Source: Bermanella sp040371755 (GTDB lineage Bacteria; Pseudomonadota; Gammaproteobacteria; Pseudomonadales; Oceanobacteraceae). From it: a stretch of 64,000 bases of DNA. Shown piece by piece: positions 41,412-51,553 of this stretch (position 1 is its first letter; each line of letters opens with the position of its first letter). The stretch spans positions 186,001 to 250,000 of the forward strand of contig NZ_BAABWE010000001.1 in NCBI RefSeq assembly GCF_040371755.1, given 5' to 3'. Below the pieces are notes generated by a model. It saw only the letters and a program-made list of their open reading frames with translations, ran no database searches and had not been told where the DNA came from. Position numbers and translations under genes: made by a program.

Positions 41412-42701
41412 TTAACCTATGAATTCAAGATTATTCATATAAGGTTTTAATGCATCAGGAACCTGTATTCGGCCGTCTTGCTGCTGATAATTCTCAAGTA
41501 TTGCGACCAGTGTGCGTCCTACAGCCAAACCAGAACCATTTACTGTGTGCAATAATTCTGGCTTATTGGTTTCAGGATTTCTCCAGCGAGCCTGCATTCT
41601 ACGAGCTTGGTAATCACCAAAGTTACTACACGAGGAGATTTCACGGTATTTTTCTTGTCCCGGCAGCCACACTTCAAGATCGTAAGTCATTGCAGCGGAA
41701 AAACCTAAGTCACCACCGCAAAGCTTGACGAGTCTATATGGCAGGTTAAGTTTTTGCAAAATGGCTTCCGCGTGTCCAGTTAGCTCTTCTAAAGCTTTCT
41801 CACTCTCCTGAGGGGTCACCATTTGTACTAATTCTACTTTTTCAAATTGATGCTGGCGAATCATGCCACGAGTATCACGTCCATAACTTCCCGCCTCACT
41901 TCTAAAGCAAGGAGTGTGGCACGTAAACTTCAATGGTAGTTCTTTTGCTTCAATAATCTCATCACGAACTAAATTTGTGACCGGTACTTCAGCGGTAGGA
42001 ATTAAGTAATAGTGTGTATCATTAAAAGGGACTTTAAATAAGTCTTCTTCAAACTTAGGAAGTTGACCGGTACCTTTAAGGCTATCTGCATTCACAAGGT
42101 AAGGCACATACGTTTCAGTATAACCATTTTCTTGCGAGTGAGTATCAAGCATTAGTTGAATCAAGGCGCGATGCATGCGAGCAATTTGCCCAGTCATTAC
42201 GGCGAATCGAGAGCCTGTGATTTTAGCGGCTAACTCAAAGTTCAAACCACCGTCATCTTGACCAACATCTACATGGTCTTTTACTTCAAAATCAAATGAA
42301 CGTGGCTCGCCCCATTTTTTGATTTCAAGATTGTCTTCTTCATCCTTACCAAAAGGGACACTATCATCTGGCAGATTAGGAATAGACATAAGTAAGTTAT
42401 GAATTTTTTCTTGAATGCCTTTAGCTGCTTCTACTTCTTGATTGAGCTGCGCATCAATATCAGACAAAGTTTCAGCAACTTTGGCTTTTGCCTCGTCGAC
42501 ACTCATGCCTTGACCTACCAGCTGGCCAATTTGCTTCGATGCCTTTTTTTTCTCCGCCTGAAGATTCTGCGAGGAAATATCTGCTGACTTACGCTGTGAG
42601 TCTAATTCTACAAACGATGACACATCAAACTCATAACCCTTCTTTTTTAAAGCCTCAGCAATGGCTTCTGGGTTTTCACGCACTTTACGAATATCAAGCA
42701 T
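41412..42701 (-). CDS. serS: Seryl-tRNA synthetase
   Basis: A 429-residue class II synthetase. The N-terminal tRNA-binding coiled-coil arm spans about residues 30-105 (QRKSADISSQNLQAEKKKAS). Motif 2 is FRSEAGSYGRDTRGMIRQHQ and motif 3 is NGSGLAVGRTLVAILENYQQ. Length and motifs are those of bacterial SerRS. It charges tRNA-Ser (and pre-selenocysteine tRNA where present). The gene sits in the chain ftsK-lolA-rarA-crcB-serS-cysG. Confidence 0.97.
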   Translation of the reverse strand: MLDIRKVRENPEAIAEALKKKGYEFDVSSFVELDSQRKSADISSQNLQAEKKKASKQIGQLVGQGMSVDEAKAKVAETLSDIDAQLNQEVEAAKGIQEKIHNLLMSIPNLPDDSVPFGKDEEDNLEIKKWGEPRSFDFEVKDHVDVGQDDGGLNFELAAKITGSRFAVMTGQIARMHRALIQLMLDTHSQENGYTETYVPYLVNADSLKGTGQLPKFEEDLFKVPFNDTHYYLIPTAEVPVTNLVRDEIIEAKELPLKFTCHTPCFRSEAGSYGRDTRGMIRQHQFEKVELVQMVTPQESEKALEELTGHAEAILQKLNLPYRLVKLCGGDLGFSAAMTYDLEVWLPGQEKYREISSCSNFGDYQARRMQARWRNPETNKPELLHTVNGSGLAVGRTLVAILENYQQQDGRIQVPDALKPYMNNLEFIG

Positions 42702-42713
42702 AAGATTTTCCGG

Positions 42714-43088
42714 TTAAACAAATACCTTGGCTAGATGCCAGCCTATAAAACAAGCAAGCACACAGCCAATAACACTGGCAAAAAAGTAAATTAGTGCCGC
42801 TGAAAACTCCCCAGCATGCAGTAAACTTAAGCCTTCCAATGAGAAAGTTGAAAAGGTTGTCAGCGCCCCTAAGAAGCCCACCATAATTAACTCTCTCCAG
42901 TAGCCTGTCATCTTGAAGTGTTCAATAATAATGACAGCACATATACCCATTAAAAATGAGCCTAAAAAATTGATGGCAAGTGTAGCAAAGGGGAAGCTAG
43001 TTCCCAATAACTTAGTGAATTGCGCCCCTAAATAAGCACGAGACACGGCTCCAAGCGCCCCTCCGAGGGCAATAATCAAGTAATGCAC
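42714..43088 (-). CDS. crcB: Fluoride channel CrcB (Fluc)
   Basis: A 124-residue protein with four membrane helices. Hallmarks are GGALGAVSRAYLG, NFLGSFLMG (Asn in the pore) and GFLGALTTFSTFSLE (the phenylalanine box). Dimers export fluoride. It starts 2 bases after rarA, so it is expressed from the rarA operon; there is no room for a fluoride riboswitch of its own. Confidence 0.94.
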   Translation of the reverse strand: MHYLIIALGGALGAVSRAYLGAQFTKLLGTSFPFATLAINFLGSFLMGICAVIIIEHFKMTGYWRELIMVGFLGALTTFSTFSLEGLSLLHAGEFSAALIYFFASVIGCVLACFIGWHLAKVFV

Positions 43089-43090
43089 GG

Positions 43091-44422
43091 TTATTCATAC
43101 CTTTTTGTCTGACTTAGTTCATCTAAATGAGCTAAGTGCTTAAGTTTCTCGCCAATTTTAAATTCAAGCCCTCTATCTGTGGGCTTATAAATAGACAAGT
43201 CCTTTAACTCTACAGGCAAATAACATTCCCCTGCCGCATAAGCCCCCTGCTCATCGTGGGCATAGCGATACTCTTGGCCGTACTCTTCATCTTTCATGAG
43301 CTTTGTTGGTGCATTTCTTAAATGTAATGGCACCTCATAGCTCGCAGTTGATCTTATTAAAGCATTTGTTTCATTAAACGCTTTGTAAACAGCATTACTT
43401 TTAGGTGCGCAAGCTAGGTAGTTAACTGCATGAGCGATGATCAACTCCCCTTCTGGGCTACCAAGACGCTCGTATGCCTGCCAAGCGTTCATGGATATTT
43501 CTAATGCTCTTGGGTCCGCATTGCCAATATCCTCTGAAGCCATTCTAATGAGTCGCCTTGCTATGTAGATGGGATCACATCCACCATCTATCATCCTGCA
43601 ATACCAATACATAGCACCATCAGGGCTGCTACCTCTTACTGACTTATGCAAAGCTGATATCTGCTCATAAAATAAGTCCCCGCCTTTATCAAAGCGCCTA
43701 ACCGACTCTTGGGCTACTTCTTGAGCAATAGTTAGCGATATTAAATCTAAATCATCAGCCAGAGCGAGGTCACAGGACATTTCCAAAATATTCAGTGCTT
43801 TGCGTGCATCGCCGTCTGCAAGAACCGATATAAACTCAAGGGCATCATCAGCCAATCCCATATTGGCTTCTTTTAATAACTGATCACTTGCCATGACACT
43901 TGTGAGCATTTGACCAATAGAATGAGCGCTTAGTCCGCGTAATTTATAAACACGAGCCCTAGAAAGTAGTGCAGAATTCAATTCAAAACTTGGGTTTTCA
44001 GTGGTGGCACCTATAAAAATAACCGTACCGTTTTCCACAAATGGTAAAAAAGCATCTTGCTGAGATTTATTAAATCTATGGACCTCATCAACAAAAAGCA
44101 GGCTTTTCCTACCTTGCTGTCGCACTTCTTTGGCTTTTTCCATGCATTGGCGAATATCTTTAACGCCATCCAGCACGGCAGATAGCGATAAAAACTCAGC
44201 ATCTGCATAGTTGGCTAGTATTTGGGCGAGTGTGGTTTTACCAACACCTGGGGGACCCCAGAAAATCATAGAATGCAAAACACCTGACTCTATGACTCGA
44301 CGCAAAGCCTTTTCTTCGCCCAATAGGTGCTCTTGACCAAAATAACCATCTAGGGTTGACGGTCTTGCTCTAGAAGCTAATGGTTCGAATGCGGGCTCGC
44401 TTGCAAATAGTGAATCTTGCAT
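43091..44422 (-). CDS. rarA: Replication-associated recombination protein A (RarA/MgsA)
   Basis: A 443-residue AAA+ ATPase related to clamp loaders. Walker A is GPPGVGKTTLAQ near residue 55, Walker B/DEVHRFNKSQQDAFLP, sensor ATTENPSFELNSALLSR, and the C-terminal MgsA domain (SPDGAMYWYCRMIDGGCDP, YLACAPKSNAVYKAF). It acts at stalled replication forks. It lies 1 base after lolA; ftsK-lolA-rarA is a widely kept order. Confidence 0.96.
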   Translation of the reverse strand: MQDSLFASEPAFEPLASRARPSTLDGYFGQEHLLGEEKALRRVIESGVLHSMIFWGPPGVGKTTLAQILANYADAEFLSLSAVLDGVKDIRQCMEKAKEVRQQGRKSLLFVDEVHRFNKSQQDAFLPFVENGTVIFIGATTENPSFELNSALLSRARVYKLRGLSAHSIGQMLTSVMASDQLLKEANMGLADDALEFISVLADGDARKALNILEMSCDLALADDLDLISLTIAQEVAQESVRRFDKGGDLFYEQISALHKSVRGSSPDGAMYWYCRMIDGGCDPIYIARRLIRMASEDIGNADPRALEISMNAWQAYERLGSPEGELIIAHAVNYLACAPKSNAVYKAFNETNALIRSTASYEVPLHLRNAPTKLMKDEEYGQEYRYAHDEQGAYAAGECYLPVELKDLSIYKPTDRGLEFKIGEKLKHLAHLDELSQTKRYE

Positions 44423-44423
44423 T

Positions 44424-45044
44424 TTATTGATTACGAATCACATCAATTCCAGAAGGAATAATAAATTCAAATTTAGAGTTCGGGTAATTTTGTTCAGTCT
44501 GAATATTCAAGAAACGTATGATGGTTTTTTGCCCCACCTCATCCTTGATTACCATTCGGTGCAACAGGTGTTTACCATCAAACTCTAAGCGCAAGCGATC
44601 AAATAAAACATCTGATTGTTTTGGGATAAGTACAAAATGAGTCTCGTCCTGAAGGGTTTCTGAATAAATGTCGTACTCTATGGCAATTTGATTTGTATCA
44701 CCAGAAAGCAGCAAGGCTGGCGTAGCTGAAAGTTTTTTATTTAATTTTTGCAAAGTGACTTGCTCTAAATCCTCATCAAATTGCCAAAGAGTGTCACCAT
44801 TACTAATCAAAAGTTGCTCATATGGTTGTTGGCTTTCCCAGCGGAATTTATTTGGCTGTTTTAAATTTAAGACACCCTTTTGTGTTTGTAGTAACGTGCC
44901 CTTACCATCAAAGGTATGTTGAACAAAATCCGCTTGTACATCATTCAGCAATGATAACTTTTTAGTCAAATTATCATATTCAGGTGAATTCGAAAGAGTT
45001 TGATGTGTAATCAAGCTTAAAATTATAACTAGTACTATTTTCAA
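44424..45044 (-). CDS. lolA: Outer-membrane lipoprotein carrier LolA
   Basis: A 206-residue periplasmic protein with a signal peptide (KIVLVIILSLITHQTLSNSP). It has the LolA features LNDVQADFVQHTFDGKGTLL, GVLNLKQPNKFRWESQQPYE and DTLWQFDEDLEQVTLQKL. It takes lipoproteins from LolCDE to LolB. It sits 10 bases after ftsK and directly before rarA. Confidence 0.94.
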   Translation of the reverse strand: MKIVLVIILSLITHQTLSNSPEYDNLTKKLSLLNDVQADFVQHTFDGKGTLLQTQKGVLNLKQPNKFRWESQQPYEQLLISNGDTLWQFDEDLEQVTLQKLNKKLSATPALLLSGDTNQIAIEYDIYSETLQDETHFVLIPKQSDVLFDRLRLEFDGKHLLHRMVIKDEVGQKTIIRFLNIQTEQNYPNSKFEFIIPSGIDVIRNQ

Positions 45045-45054
45045 AGTTTTTCCC

Positions 45055-47448
45055 TTATGAGCTAACTGGAGGTGGTGCTAATACTTCGCGAGAACCATTC
45101 TGGCTTGGAGTAGAAACAACACCCGCCTGCTCCATGGTTTCTACAAGTCGGGCCGCGCGATTGTATCCAATTCTTAATTTGCGCTGCACACTGGATATGG
45201 ATACTTTTCTGGTTTGAGTTACAAATGCCACAGCTTCATCAAACAAAACATCAGCTTCCCCTTCTTCACTATCATTAGCAAAACCGGGTATTGAGACGCT
45301 ATTATCGCAACCATCAGTAATGGACTCGATATATTCAGGCTCGCCACGTTTTTTCCAGTCAGCCACTACCGCATGAACTTCATGATCATCAACAAAAGCA
45401 CCGTGTACGCGTATTGGCAAAGAAGTTCCAGGTGGTAAGTACAGCATATCACCATGCCCCAGCAGCTGCTCTGCACCACCCTGATCCAAAATAGTTCGTG
45501 AATCTATGCGGGAACTCACCTGAAACGCCATGCGAGTTGGCACATTTGCTTTTATTAAACCTGTAATGATGTCTACGGACGGTCGCTGTGTGGCTAAAAT
45601 CAAATGAATACCAGCCGCTCTGGCCTTTTGAGCTATTCGCGCAATTAACTCTTCAACTTTTTTGCCGACAATCATCATCATGTCAGCAAATTCATCAATG
45701 ACTACAACTATGTATGGTAGCTTTCCAAGATCGGGAGGTGTTGGGTCAAAGCTTTCTTCTGGCTTCCATAATGGGTCTTTTAAGGGTTCACCCGCCTCGA
45801 TAGCCTCTAAAACTTTTTTATTATACCCTGCAATATTACGCACACCCATGGTCGCCATGAGTTTGTAGCGACGCTCCATCTCTCCCACACACCACCGCAA
45901 TCCATTTGCTGCTTCTTTCATGTCGGTAATAACTGGTGTAAGCAAATGCGGAATACCATCATAGATAGAAAGCTCAAGCATTTTAGGGTCAACCATGATC
46001 ATGCGAACATCTTCCGGGCCCGCTTTGTACAACATACTGATTAGCATGCTGTTTACCCCAACTGATTTACCTGAGCCAGTTGTACCTGCTACTAATAAAT
46101 GAGGCATTTTGGCTAAATCGGCAGTAACAGGGTCTCCAGCGATATCATGGCCTAAAGCAAAAGATAAAGGAGATGTCATTTTTTGGTATTCAGTAGATGC
46201 CAATACATCCCCAAGGAATACCATAGCTCTATTTTCATTAGGCACTTCTAGACCCATTACCGATTTACCCGGTATAACTTCAACAACTCGAACGCTAATC
46301 ATGGCAAGTGAACGAGCAAGGTCACTTGCTAAATTGGTGATTTTAGAAGCCTTAACACCCGGAGCAGGTTGAATCTCAAAGCGTGTAATAACAGGGCCAG
46401 GGTTAACCGCGACTACTTCAATTTTTACACCGAAGTCTTGCAGTTTTTGCTCTAAAAGGCGTGACATTTCTTCAAGCTTTTCAGCGCTATAGCCTGTTTC
46501 TTGCGGACCGTCTTGATGACTTAATAATCCAAGAGATGGTAATTCTGCAGGTTCAAATAACTTACCCTGAACAATTCCATTGCCTTTTGATTTCTTTTCA
46601 AAAGGCTTAATAATGATCTTTTTGTCTTCGATGACGGCTTGAGTTTTTTCCTTAATAGCCTTCAGTGGGCTTTTAACAATCTTATCGACTTTTTCTGAAA
46701 GCACTGGCGGTATTGAGATAGACTCTATAGGTGCTGAATTTTCAGGTAAAGCATGAACAGGACGCGTCTGTATTTTGTCATCAATATGCGAAACAATCTC
46801 CTTGGCTTCCTTTCTTGCGTTTCGCTTATCGTTTATACGATTCATTTGGCGCTTAATAAGTGCAATAAGCGAAAGAGTCTTCTCGCCAATCAAATCCAAA
46901 GTGGCAAGCCAAGCAATATCACCACACACAGTTAAACCAAACAAAAAACTAAGGCTGAATATTAAACTTGCACCGACAAAACCAAAGTAACTAGCAAAAA
47001 TTGTAGAAAAGTGCTGGCCTATCACACCGCCAGAACCCGCAGGCAGTACATTAGTGCCATCGTATAAGTGTGTTAAAATGCTACCAGAGATAACAACAAT
47101 CAAAACACCAGTAAAGCGCCAAAGCCAACCTGCCCAACCATATTGAATATTTGCACCTTTAAGGCGCTGAATACCTCGCAGCATGGGTATCAAAGCAAGA
47201 ACAAAAGCCATATAGCCAAGTAACGAATACAGAAGATCTGAGACAAAAGCCCCAACTTGACCTCCGTAATTCAGGATAAAGGCGCTGGACTGAGCCTGAC
47301 GCCACCCCGGATCCTGCGGATCATAAGAAAGCAATGAGATCATTAAAAATACCGCTATAGCCACCAATAGAAAGATCCGCCCTTCTTTTAGTACAGCAGC
47401 GAACTGGGAGTGCCAATCAACATTAACTTTTTCTTTATTTTGAAGCAC
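45055..47448 (-). CDS. ftsK: DNA translocase FtsK
   Basis: A 797-residue divisome DNA pump. The N-terminal membrane domain has four or more helices (IFLLVAIAVFLMISLLSY, etc.). The linker (~205-290) is short for the family. The motor carries Walker A GTTGSGKSVGVN near residue 460 and Walker B IVVVIDEFADMMM. The C-terminal gamma domain (RKVSISSVQRKLRIGYNRAA) reads KOPS sequences and activates XerD. It coordinates chromosome dimer resolution with division. The start is a GTG at 47448, 76 bases from the divergent aat start. Confidence 0.96.
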   Translation of the reverse strand: MLQNKEKVNVDWHSQFAAVLKEGRIFLLVAIAVFLMISLLSYDPQDPGWRQAQSSAFILNYGGQVGAFVSDLLYSLLGYMAFVLALIPMLRGIQRLKGANIQYGWAGWLWRFTGVLIVVISGSILTHLYDGTNVLPAGSGGVIGQHFSTIFASYFGFVGASLIFSLSFLFGLTVCGDIAWLATLDLIGEKTLSLIALIKRQMNRINDKRNARKEAKEIVSHIDDKIQTRPVHALPENSAPIESISIPPVLSEKVDKIVKSPLKAIKEKTQAVIEDKKIIIKPFEKKSKGNGIVQGKLFEPAELPSLGLLSHQDGPQETGYSAEKLEEMSRLLEQKLQDFGVKIEVVAVNPGPVITRFEIQPAPGVKASKITNLASDLARSLAMISVRVVEVIPGKSVMGLEVPNENRAMVFLGDVLASTEYQKMTSPLSFALGHDIAGDPVTADLAKMPHLLVAGTTGSGKSVGVNSMLISMLYKAGPEDVRMIMVDPKMLELSIYDGIPHLLTPVITDMKEAANGLRWCVGEMERRYKLMATMGVRNIAGYNKKVLEAIEAGEPLKDPLWKPEESFDPTPPDLGKLPYIVVVIDEFADMMMIVGKKVEELIARIAQKARAAGIHLILATQRPSVDIITGLIKANVPTRMAFQVSSRIDSRTILDQGGAEQLLGHGDMLYLPPGTSLPIRVHGAFVDDHEVHAVVADWKKRGEPEYIESITDGCDNSVSIPGFANDSEEGEADVLFDEAVAFVTQTRKVSISSVQRKLRIGYNRAARLVETMEQAGVVSTPSQNGSREVLAPPPVSS

Positions 47449-47524
47449 TTAGACTCTAGCCTAGATTTTTGTCATTATTACAGTGATTGTACTGTGTCAG
47501 CTGAAATTATCTAGCAAGGTTTCC

Positions 47525-48217
47525 ATGAACCAACCCATAATTTGGCTTAATGAGGACCCAACCCTCTTTCCTAGCCATAATAGTGCCTTTAAAGAACCTA
47601 ACGGCTTATTAGCTGCAGGGGGAGACTTGTCTCCCTCGCGACTCTTAAACGCTTACAGTCTTGGGATTTTTCCTTGGTACAATGAAGATGACCCTATTTT
47701 GTGGTGGTCTCCGGACCCTAGGTCGGTTGTTATTCCGCAACAATTTGAGCCCTCAAGAACCCTTAAAAAGGTCATTAATCGCTCAGAGTTCACCACTACA
47801 ACTGACACATGCTTTACTGAGGTTATGGAGTCCTGCGCAGCCCTTAGAAAAGATGGCCTAGGGACATGGATAAATTCAGATATGATTGAAAGCTACACCA
47901 AACTGCATAAAATGGGTTTTGCTCACTCAGTCGAATGCTGGCAAGACTCAAAATTAGTGGGTGGGTTATATGGTATAGCTATTGGCAAGGCTTTTTTTGG
48001 TGAGTCTATGTTTTCAAAGGTAAGTAATGCAAGTAAGGTTGCGTTTGCCAGTCTTTGCAACCATTTAGTCAAAGCAGGCTTTGAAATTATTGACTGCCAA
48101 GTGCACAACCCCCACTTGCAAAGCTTGGGTGCCTCAGAAATACCAAGAGCTTCGTTTTTAGAGATACTGAAGCACGCTACAGCAGCTGAGACTATAAAGG
48201 AATGGACCTTTGAATGA
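47525..48217 (+). CDS. aat: Leucyl/phenylalanyl-tRNA-protein transferase
   Basis: A 230-residue enzyme that attaches Leu or Phe to N-terminal Lys/Arg, marking proteins for ClpAP through ClpS. Key segments: FPSHNSAFKEPNGLLAAGGD, AYSLGIFPWYNEDDPILWWS, GGLYGIAIGKAFFGESMFS and IIDCQVHNPHLQSLGASEIP. I chose the ATG at 47525 (AAGG 4 bases upstream); the frame's extension to 47483 is not conserved. It overlaps bpt by 8 bases, and clpA/clpS of the same pathway lie just downstream. Confidence 0.95.
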   Translation: MNQPIIWLNEDPTLFPSHNSAFKEPNGLLAAGGDLSPSRLLNAYSLGIFPWYNEDDPILWWSPDPRSVVIPQQFEPSRTLKKVINRSEFTTTTDTCFTEVMESCAALRKDGLGTWINSDMIESYTKLHKMGFAHSVECWQDSKLVGGLYGIAIGKAFFGESMFSKVSNASKVAFASLCNHLVKAGFEIIDCQVHNPHLQSLGASEIPRASFLEILKHATAAETIKEWTFE

Positions 48218-48947
48218 AGTAAACTCAGGAACAGACGACAATATTCGTTTATTAACCCTAAGCGAAGACCATGCCTGCAGCTATCTTCCCAATCAGAAAG
48301 CCAATTCGGTATTCTTAGATCACAAGACACCGCCTAGCTGGCAGCAATACTCTCAACTAACCCGAATTGGTTTTCGTCGCTCTGGCGATCATTTCTATCG
48401 CCCTCACTGTAAGACTTGTGATGCTTGTTTGTCTTGCCGCGTCGGTAGCTATGAGATAAATCTACAAGGCAAGCGCTTCAAAAGAATTCTTAAAAAATCT
48501 GAGCATCTTAGCTATTCATTTGTTCATTCTCACTTTACACCAGAACACTATGAGCTTTACGAAAACTACATAAATAATCGCCACCATGATGGTGATATGT
48601 ATCCGCCAAGCACTGATCAATACAAGGGTTTCCTAGTCTACCCAGCCAAATATAGCTATTTTCTTGAAATTCGTGATCAAGATAAATTAATCGCATGTTG
48701 CGTGACCGACGCACTTGATGATGGCTTAAGCGCAATCTACACCTATTTTGATACTGGTTATGAAAAATACAGCCTAGGAACATTGGCTGTATTGTTGTTG
48801 TGTAAAATATCCAAGGAAATGACCCTGCCATATGTTTATCTTGGGTACTGGGTAAAAAACAGCCAAAAAATGCACTACAAGGCTCAATTTAAGCCACTTG
48901 AGATATTTAATGGTGAAAATTGGCAGCCCTTATCCGAGCAGGTCTAG
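48210..48947 (+). CDS. bpt: Aspartate/glutamate leucyltransferase (Bpt; ATE family)
   Basis: A 245-residue protein of the bacterial ATE fold. The Cys-rich active region is visible (YRPHCKTCDACLSCRVGSYE) along with FKRILKKSEHL, and the C-terminal half has YTYFDTGYEKYSLGTLAVLL and YLGYWVKNSQKMHYKAQFKP. It adds Leu to N-terminal Asp/Glu, creating an N-end-rule degron. Overlap with aat by 8 bases shows the two transferases are made together. Confidence 0.94.
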   Translation: MNEVNSGTDDNIRLLTLSEDHACSYLPNQKANSVFLDHKTPPSWQQYSQLTRIGFRRSGDHFYRPHCKTCDACLSCRVGSYEINLQGKRFKRILKKSEHLSYSFVHSHFTPEHYELYENYINNRHHDGDMYPPSTDQYKGFLVYPAKYSYFLEIRDQDKLIACCVTDALDDGLSAIYTYFDTGYEKYSLGTLAVLLLCKISKEMTLPYVYLGYWVKNSQKMHYKAQFKPLEIFNGENWQPLSEQV

Positions 48948-49006
48948 CTAATTATTTAAAATTAAGGCAGAATGCGCTCCGTTTTTAATGTAACCCAGGT
49001 GAATGA

Positions 49007-49225
49007 ATGTCTAGAGAAGACCACATTGAAATGGATGGAGAGGTTATTGATACCCTTCCAAACACAATGTTCCGTGTAAAACTTGAAAACGGCCACGTTG
49101 TGACTGCCCATATTTCTGGCAAGATGCGTAAAAACTATATCCGTATTTTAACAGGCGATAAGGTGAAGGTTGAACTGACTCCTTACGACTTAAGTAAGGG
49201 CCGTATTACATATCGCGCCCGCTAA
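49007..49225 (+). CDS. infA: Translation initiation factor IF-1
   Basis: A 72-residue OB-fold protein: SREDHIEMDGEVIDTLPNTM, then KMRKNYIRILTGDKVKVELT and KGRITYRAR. It occupies the ribosomal A site during initiation. Sequence and length are nearly invariant in gammaproteobacteria. It stands alone ahead of a strong bidirectional terminator and converges with clpA. Confidence 0.98.
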   Translation: MSREDHIEMDGEVIDTLPNTMFRVKLENGHVVTAHISGKMRKNYIRILTGDKVKVELTPYDLSKGRITYRAR

Positions 49226-49226
49226 C

Positions 49227-49254
49227 AAAAAAAGCCCCAAAAGGGGCTTTTTTT
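49227..49254. terminator. Bidirectional intrinsic terminator between infA and clpA
   Basis: Seven A, GCCCC, a four-base loop, GGGGC and seven T form a 12-bp perfect stem with T-runs on both strands. It lies 1 base after the infA stop and 15 bases from the clpA stop. Confidence 0.92.
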
Positions 49255-49268
49255 ATTTCTTCTTAGCT

Positions 49269-51542
49269 CTAATTTTCAAGCTCTGCTACCTCTTCATCAC
49301 ACATGATCGATAATGTAATTGCATCGTCTTTAAGGTCAATTCTTACCGTTCCACCTTTATCTGATAATTCACCAAATAAGATAAGTTCTGCCAAGGGCTT
49401 TTTAACCTCTTCTTGAATCAGACGGGCCATCGGTCTTGCGCCCATCTGAGGATCATAGCCATGCTCAGAAAGCCATTCACGAGCCTCATCTGATGCATAG
49501 ATAACCACTTTTTTATCATCAAGCTGAGATTGCAATTCAGTTAAGAATTTATCAACCACGTGTCCGATCACATCTTTACCTAATGAAGAGAATTGAATAA
49601 TTGCATCAAGCCTATTTCTAAATTCAGGCGTAAACTGCTTACGAATCACCTCCATTGCATCTGTTTGATGGTTCTGCTCATTAAACCCAATAGAGCGACG
49701 ACTGCTTGCCTCTGCCCCTGCGTTTGTTGTCATAACCAGTACAACATGTCTAAAGTCTGTTTTACGCCCGTTATTATCAGTCAACGTGCCATGATCCATA
49801 ACTTGTAGGAGTAAATTAAAGACATCAGGGTGAGCCTTTTCAATTTCATCCAGAAGCAGCACGCAATGAGGTGTCTTATTCACCGATTCTGTAAGTAAAC
49901 CGCCCTGATCATAACCAACATAACCCGGAGGCGCGCCAATTAGTCGGGAAACGGTATGGGCTTCCATATACTCTGACATATCAAAACGAATTAATTCCAT
50001 ACCCATTACATGAGCTAACTGCTTTGTCACCTCAGTTTTACCAACGCCTGTTGGACCAGCAAATAAGAATGAACCGATTGGTTTTTCTGGTGCTTTCAGC
50101 CCTGCTCTAGAGAGTTTGATCGCATTGGCAAGACCTCTAATTGCTTCGTCTTGACCGTAGACCATCATCTTCATATTTTTGTCTAAGTCTTGAAGTGATT
50201 TCTTGTCATCTACATTAACTGAGCGAGAAGGAATACGAGCGATCTTTGCCACCACCTTTTCCACATCTGTAACGTTAATTACCTTTTTACGCTTACTAGG
50301 GGCCACAAGCTGCTGTCCTGCCCCTACCTCATCAATAACATCAATGGCCTTATCTGGCATATGGCGATCACGAATATATCGATCAGCCAGCTCGGAAGCA
50401 GCTTTGAGTGCTTTATCTGTATACTTGAGGTTATGATGCTCTTCAAACTGAGTTTTTAAGCCTTTCAAAATCTTATAGGTATCTTCAACGCTTGGCTCAC
50501 ATACATCTATTTTTTGAAAGCGTCGCGCTAGAGCACTGTCTTTTTCAAAAATACCTCTGAACTCATTAAACGTAGTTGAGCCCATGCAGCGTAACTGACC
50601 TCCTGTAAGCAAAGGTTTGAGCAAGTTAGATGCATCCATAACACCTCCGGAAGCAGCACCTGCACCAATAATGGTATGTATCTCATCAATAAATAAAATA
50701 GATTTAGGCTGTTTTTTTAATTCAGCCAAAAGTGCTTTGAATCGTTTTTCAAAATCACCACGATATTTTGTACCTGCCAATAATGCACCCATATCTAAAC
50801 TATAAACTACAGCGTCTTTCATTATTTCAGGGATTTGGCTATCCACAATACGACGAGCTAGACCCTCAGCAATGGCTGTCTTACCAACACCTGACTCACC
50901 AACCAGTAAAGGATTGTTTTTACGACGACGTGATAATATTTGAATACATCTTAGTAGCTCTTCATCACGACCGATTAACGGGTCGATCTTGCCCTCTTTT
51001 GCCAACTTATTAAGATTAGTCGCATAGTTATCTAGGGCTGCAGTAGAGCTGTCAGTGCCAGCCTCTTCTTCTAGGCTTTCTGATTCTATTTCTTCTTGCT
51101 CACCATTAAGTTTAGAAATGCCATGACTAATAAAATTCACTACATCAATGCGGGCAATATTTTGTTGTTTTAGGAAATAAACCGCTTGGCTTTCTTGCTC
51201 GCTAAAAATTGCAACCAATACGTTTGCACCTGTTACTTCTGACTTACCTGAGCTTTGCACATGAAAAACAGCTCTTTGAAGCACACGTTGAAAACCTAAG
51301 GTTGGCTGGGTCTCACGCTCACCATTAGATTCTGGAAGCAACGGCGTGGTTGAATCTACAAAATCTTGTAGTTCCTTAGCTAGGCGATCTATTTCCGCAC
51401 CACAGGCAAGCAGAACCTCTTTAGCAGCCTCATTGGAAGTTAATGCCAGCAAAAGGTGCTCTACAGTCATAAATTCATGGTGCTTGCCCCTAGCTTCTTT
51501 AAAGGCAGTGTTTAAGGTGGCTTCTAAATCACGATTCAGCAT
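49269..51542 (-). CDS. clpA: ATP-dependent Clp protease ATP-binding subunit ClpA
   Basis: A 757-residue Hsp100 unfoldase: N-domain (MLNRDLEATLNTAFKEARGK, site of ClpS docking), first AAA+ module with GESGVGKTAIAEG and SILFIDEIHTIIGAGAASGG, and second module with GPTGVGKTEVTKQLA. The ClpP-binding loop is probably near IGFNEQ (the IGL/F motif). It feeds substrates to ClpP, encoded elsewhere. The gene starts 11 bases after clpS on the same strand. Confidence 0.97.
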   Translation of the reverse strand: MLNRDLEATLNTAFKEARGKHHEFMTVEHLLLALTSNEAAKEVLLACGAEIDRLAKELQDFVDSTTPLLPESNGERETQPTLGFQRVLQRAVFHVQSSGKSEVTGANVLVAIFSEQESQAVYFLKQQNIARIDVVNFISHGISKLNGEQEEIESESLEEEAGTDSSTAALDNYATNLNKLAKEGKIDPLIGRDEELLRCIQILSRRRKNNPLLVGESGVGKTAIAEGLARRIVDSQIPEIMKDAVVYSLDMGALLAGTKYRGDFEKRFKALLAELKKQPKSILFIDEIHTIIGAGAASGGVMDASNLLKPLLTGGQLRCMGSTTFNEFRGIFEKDSALARRFQKIDVCEPSVEDTYKILKGLKTQFEEHHNLKYTDKALKAASELADRYIRDRHMPDKAIDVIDEVGAGQQLVAPSKRKKVINVTDVEKVVAKIARIPSRSVNVDDKKSLQDLDKNMKMMVYGQDEAIRGLANAIKLSRAGLKAPEKPIGSFLFAGPTGVGKTEVTKQLAHVMGMELIRFDMSEYMEAHTVSRLIGAPPGYVGYDQGGLLTESVNKTPHCVLLLDEIEKAHPDVFNLLLQVMDHGTLTDNNGRKTDFRHVVLVMTTNAGAEASSRRSIGFNEQNHQTDAMEVIRKQFTPEFRNRLDAIIQFSSLGKDVIGHVVDKFLTELQSQLDDKKVVIYASDEAREWLSEHGYDPQMGARPMARLIQEEVKKPLAELILFGELSDKGGTVRIDLKDDAITLSIMCDEEVAELEN

Positions 51543-51553
51543 AAAGTTCCCCT

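Noticed and set aside
42714..43091. Fluoride riboswitch for crcB
   Set aside because: Only 2 bases separate crcB from rarA, so there is no leader to hold one.
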